This document shows positions 60,121 to 64,000 of a stretch of 64,000 nucleotides of DNA, in pieces (the first letter of the stretch is position 1; every line of letters starts with the position of its first letter). The stretch comes from Jacaranda mimosifolia. Taxonomy: Eukaryota; Streptophyta; Magnoliopsida; Lamiales; Bignoniaceae. The notes below the pieces were generated by a model, which had not been told where the DNA came from, did no database searches, and was given only the letters and a program-made list of their open reading frames with translations. The translations under genes and the position numbers were made by a program. Where the stretch lies: contig CM032117.1 of the NCBI GenBank assembly GCA_018894105.1, positions 30,484,501 to 30,548,500 of the forward strand, given 5' to 3'.

Positions 60121-62103
60121 GTAACATAAGTCATTCTTGAGAGTTCGCAAATCCTCAAAGGCGAAAAAGAGAATAAACATATGATTGAATTTTGATATTA
60201 AAAACATGTTCATGGTCTTTCAGGTATGTTTTCCCACTATTTTATCAAATCATTCACCCCCAAGAAAAATTCGGGATATCATATTTTCTAGTGAGAGTCA
60301 AGATCCTAAGGACTTGCAAGTGGACCTACGACTCGTGAGACATTCAGAAACAATCAAAATATAAAAAACTTTTGCTAATTACATCTCATGCAACTCTTGA
60401 TACATTTTATCTCACTTTTCATATGGACCCACGACTCGTGAGACATCTATGCTACTTGGTGTTAAGTCGGACATACCAATTAAACTTCAATTTGAGATGG
60501 GCACCACGACATCCCATGACTCGTGTGACAATGCATGGGCATCCCCAAATCAAAGGTGCATCATATGCTAAGTATATAGTCACAACTTTCCACTATAATT
60601 GTGATCCATGACTCATGAGACATCACACAAATAATGGTAGCATCAGCATGCCACATACTATTGGTAAAAGGTTTGAATTAATTAAAACTCTTTTAATTTG
60701 TATATATTTCGACTTAATATTTGAAAAGCACTTAGACATTCTAAGTTGACGGTTTTTGCTTGCAAAGATCTCATCATTTTTATCTTCTTATTTAGGTTTT
60801 CTATATCCTAAACATGCATCTCATACATCAATAAGATATACAAAGCATAAATAAGTAAATGTGCCTAGCATGCTCCTAAGGTGGATAACCATGAGCCTAA
60901 CCAAGTAGTGCACTTAGAGCCATAAGTGCACCACCTAGTTGATTTTAGGTGGGTTGATTAAATGTAGCTATTACATGAGTGTATACCATACATTCATAGG
61001 ACTTCAAAAGTCTCCACGCCTCCAAATATCTTCTTTGCTCCATGCAACATTTACATGAGAAAAAAATCATCACTCCTAATGATTCTACTTTCATAACATT
61101 TATAAGGTGGAAATTAAGAGGCATGCAAGCCTCAATTTAATACAACCTTTTCAACAACTTGAAATAAATAAAATCAATATTAAAGGTTCATGATCATCCC
61201 CATTCATTCATCATCCATTCAACAATTAAATGAATAATAAATAAATTAAGAATTGATATTCAATTCCAACAATTAAATGCTTATCTCATAAATAAGTAAT
61301 TGGTCAAGCATAAATTTTATGCACTTTGTAGGAGATTAACTTTAACAAGTTTTAAAAGCAATAAAAAATGTCAAATATAATTTTGAGAACTTGCACAACA
61401 CTTGTGCATCTATTATGTCTGAAATAAAACACTTTTGGTCACTAAAAAAGCATTAAAAATTGATCAAAACCCATCCAACCCAAAACTGGTCACTGCTGCC
61501 CCAGCCCGGCCGCATGGTCTGCCAGCAAATGTGCAGGCTGCCCAATCGATGCCTGGCCGAGCGTGGCAGTGTGCCTTATTTTGGATTTAGACCCAGTTAT
61601 CCCATTTTTAGTTCAACTTTTGTGCACCAAAAAACTTAGGACACCTCCTAAACATTAAAAAACACATTATAGATGAAATTTCAAATCTAAAACACCTTTT
61701 AAGATTGAAATTTCAAGTGCTCAAACATGCTTCAAAAACAAGTTCAAGTGAGAAACAAATTCTCCAAAAATCTCCCACAAAACTCCAATCAAATTGGATC
61801 CAAAATGACCAAAACTATTAAGATCAGATTTAACATGCTATATCAACATATAACATCAATTAATACTAAATCAACATTCAATATTAATAGCTATGAATTA
61901 AAACATACTAATCATATGAATTAAAACTTAAAATACATATTAGTATGCTTTCAATTCATCAACAAGGAGCCTCACAATAAATCATCCAAACACTCCAATC
62001 CATCACATGAATCAAGTATTTGGATAGTAAGATCAATTCATGAAATGAATCAATCAAAAGCAAAAAATCCAAATCAAAGCATGAAAAAGGCTCCAATACC
62101 ACT
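60121..62103 (-). other. Element B leader and primer-binding site
   Basis: About 2 kb of untranslated leader. The primer-binding site reads TGGTATTGGAGCC on the minus strand (62089-62101). It matches the element C leader (48101-48574 and 52800-54242) along its length, with a GC-rich island at 61490-61570 whose sequence differs strongly from the equivalent islands at 4440-4550 and 52840-52925. No coding frame is seen. Confidence 0.8.
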
Positions 62104-64000
62104 TGAAGGTTAGTAAGCCACTAGGATCCAATAATAAAACTTCAAAAGCTTAAAATAACTAGTGCTTACAACCTGTCAAGGATCTGTTCATACTTCTAAT
62201 TCAAATTTAGTTAGAGATTTATCTCAAAGAGAAAATTTCAAAGGTCACAAAGGTGAACACTTCATCAATCCGATTCTGGCAGACTCTAGCATAGCGGAGA
62301 TCCAGCAACTTTTGCCTAAGTTAGAGTGTTCCAAAAATCATAAACAAAAATTTGGAACTTCTCAACTCCTTGAAGAAGTCTCTGTAAAACATTTGGAGCA
62401 AAACTCAATCTGGATTGCTCAAAAAAAAATTGGCAAGTGACTGCTCTGTTCTAGTAGATCTCCAAAGCTAACAAATCAAATGCTTTGCCTCTATTGAAAT
62501 GATCCACACACCAATTGATCATCCAAATTTCACTCACTTTTAGCTGGAGAAAATGTGCAGAATATTAATGGTGAAGGCCAATTTTTGAGGTAGGAGAAGA
62601 AGAGAAAATAAAGCCTCAACACATGAAGCAATTTTTGAAGAGAGTTTTTGGAGGGAAGTGTGAAAGAATCTAATTCTTCACACTTTTTTGCAAGTGGATG
62701 AACTCTCCCTCTCTATATCTATGTATAGATGTTGGATGGTGTGGTCCAAGGTGGCATCACAACTTCCGTGAAGGGGGAAGGCCAAGTGGGATGCCAAGGT
62801 GGAAATTTTGAATTCAAATCTCATTTGAATTTCATGTGCATTTTAATTTAATTTGGATAATTTAATTTGGAATCTAATTTCAAATCAATTAAAATGCTAA
62901 CTCAAATGAACTCATTATTTGAATCTTCCCTCCAAAAATAATTCTTCTCATTAATTGAATTAAACACTTTAATTTAATTAATTCACATTTGACTTAACTC
63001 TTAAGTCAACATGCTTAACTCCGGACTTAAGCTTAATTTTGTTAACTTAACTCTTTAAGTTAAACTTGACCGATTGATGGTCACTTGGCACGAAATAATC
63101 AACTCCTTAACTATTGGTCTACTTTAACTCCTTAAATTAGTCGATTAACACTTAAATTAATCAAGCCAAAATTGACCTTTAATTTGTCACCTCGAAATTG
63201 GTCACCCAGGAGTAATTTTCTAACTCTTAGAAAAATTTCTCCTTCAATTTTGGAAGCTATTTGGATTTTGTGTGTGACCCAATAGTTTCTACCATTCATT
63301 GGACATGGGCTCACAACTCTTTGTGACTTTTGAATATCTTATATTCATTTTAGTTTAAAACTCTTTTTTAAACTAATCGACTCAATTCAATTAATCTCAT
63401 TAATTGAAGAGTACCTAATTTCCATGGTCGATGTCCAACCTCAAGCCCATGGAGCCCAACTAATTGGCCAAAATGAATATTTTGGAAAACCATCATGCTC
63501 TACACGTTCCATGCAAATACGGTCATTCTGCCTCCTATCTCCCGAAAGAGGCCTAGGGCAAGATATTTGTCAGCTCCCTAATAGCCTTAATACTATGTCT
63601 CTATTCTCAATATTCGATTCCCTTGTGTGACCTCTCCTTTGGAAAACTCCTTTTTCCAAATTGTCACACTACCTTGCGCAATGATTTCTTGGAATTGATC
63701 ATTATAGAACCATAGGAAATGCACTCGCCCTTCACAAAAGTGAGGAGTCAAATTCTTTCTTAGATCTCAAAAACCTCCATGCTTAGTAGCTCATACCCAA
63801 TCTCAACCCAAAAGACCCGCTAAGTGGTCAAGGAAGAGTCAAAGTATGAGGACCAAACACAAGGTTACCAAGGATCCTTAGGTCAGAGGACTAATAACAT
63901 GCACTGGCGTAAGCTGGAGAACTTGCCACTATGGCTATCTAGTGGATTCTCCAATAGGTCTTCAGTGTCTTGTTCTCTAACAAGCACCCACTAACATGCA
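62104..64000 (-). mobile_element. Element B 5' LTR, cut by the window end
   Basis: It ends CTAACCTTCA at 62104 beside the primer-binding site and matches 54243-56462. The first few hundred bases lie beyond 64000. The hairpin array is at about 62940-63410. Confidence 0.9.

Larger units (their letters stand above)
54243..64000 (-). mobile_element. Angela-like copia element B, minus strand, runs off the window end
   Basis: The full order on the minus strand is 5' LTR (64000 or beyond to 62104), primer-binding site 62089-62101, leader, gag-pol remnant, polypurine tract and 3' LTR (56462-54243). It is inserted in the leader of element C. Its LTR differs from those of A and C near the 3' end (GGCTTACTAACC), so it is a distinct subfamily member. 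The left flank is ATACT; the matching duplication would be outside the window. It is the only family copy here with gag-pol in the normal orientation. Confidence 0.9.

Overview
This is plant nuclear DNA. The base composition is AT-rich, there is no operon structure, the repeats are plant-type Ty1/copia, Ty3/gypsy, CACTA and Mutator-like elements, and one stretch is a nuclear copy of the plastid gene ycf2. I found no intact host gene, tRNA, rRNA or CRISPR array. Every recognisable coding stretch is a transposon fragment broken by stops or frameshifts. The species cannot be told from the sequence, but a gene-poor, perhaps pericentromeric region of a flowering plant fits.

The left third (1-23008) reads as one nested insertion stack. 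The 3' end of a Ty3/gypsy chromovirus-like element (1-1193) runs into its LTR, which seems to continue in three pieces (1194-1677, 10722-11529, 21517-23008). One gap holds a Ty1/copia element (1678-10716; target duplication CACCA) whose gag-pol block is inverted between its own LTRs. The other gap holds a 10-kb CACTA element (11530-21513; target duplication AAT). The CACTA element has no visible transposase and carries the ycf2 copy, a tandem duplication, microsatellites and a GC-rich minisatellite.

The middle (23009-45276) holds a complete but internally deleted copia element (24041-29254, minus strand, target duplication TCATC) and a 2.9-kb gypsy-type solo LTR (29392-32277, target duplication CCTTT). 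These are followed by LTR fragments, a TAT-like gypsy integrase remnant with a tandem-repeat array on its 3' side, and a decayed Mutator-like transposase (about 41000-43618). The transposase is split by a PIF/Harbinger-like MITE and flanked on both sides by tandem repeats.

The right third (45277-64000) is a nest of one Angela-like copia family that also supplied the left-hand copia element. Its LTRs are about 2.0-2.25 kb. It includes two LTR starts in series (45277, 46039), a solo LTR with target duplication AAAAG (48575-52799) folded back on a second LTR copy, and a minus-strand element from 54243 to beyond the window end.

The most unusual signal is structural. The U3 of this copia LTR is built from at least ten consecutive short hairpins with GAG-type loops, and some stems change in a compensatory way between copies. 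A separate gypsy-type solo LTR has an independent array of hairpins at an exact 31-bp spacing with covarying stems.
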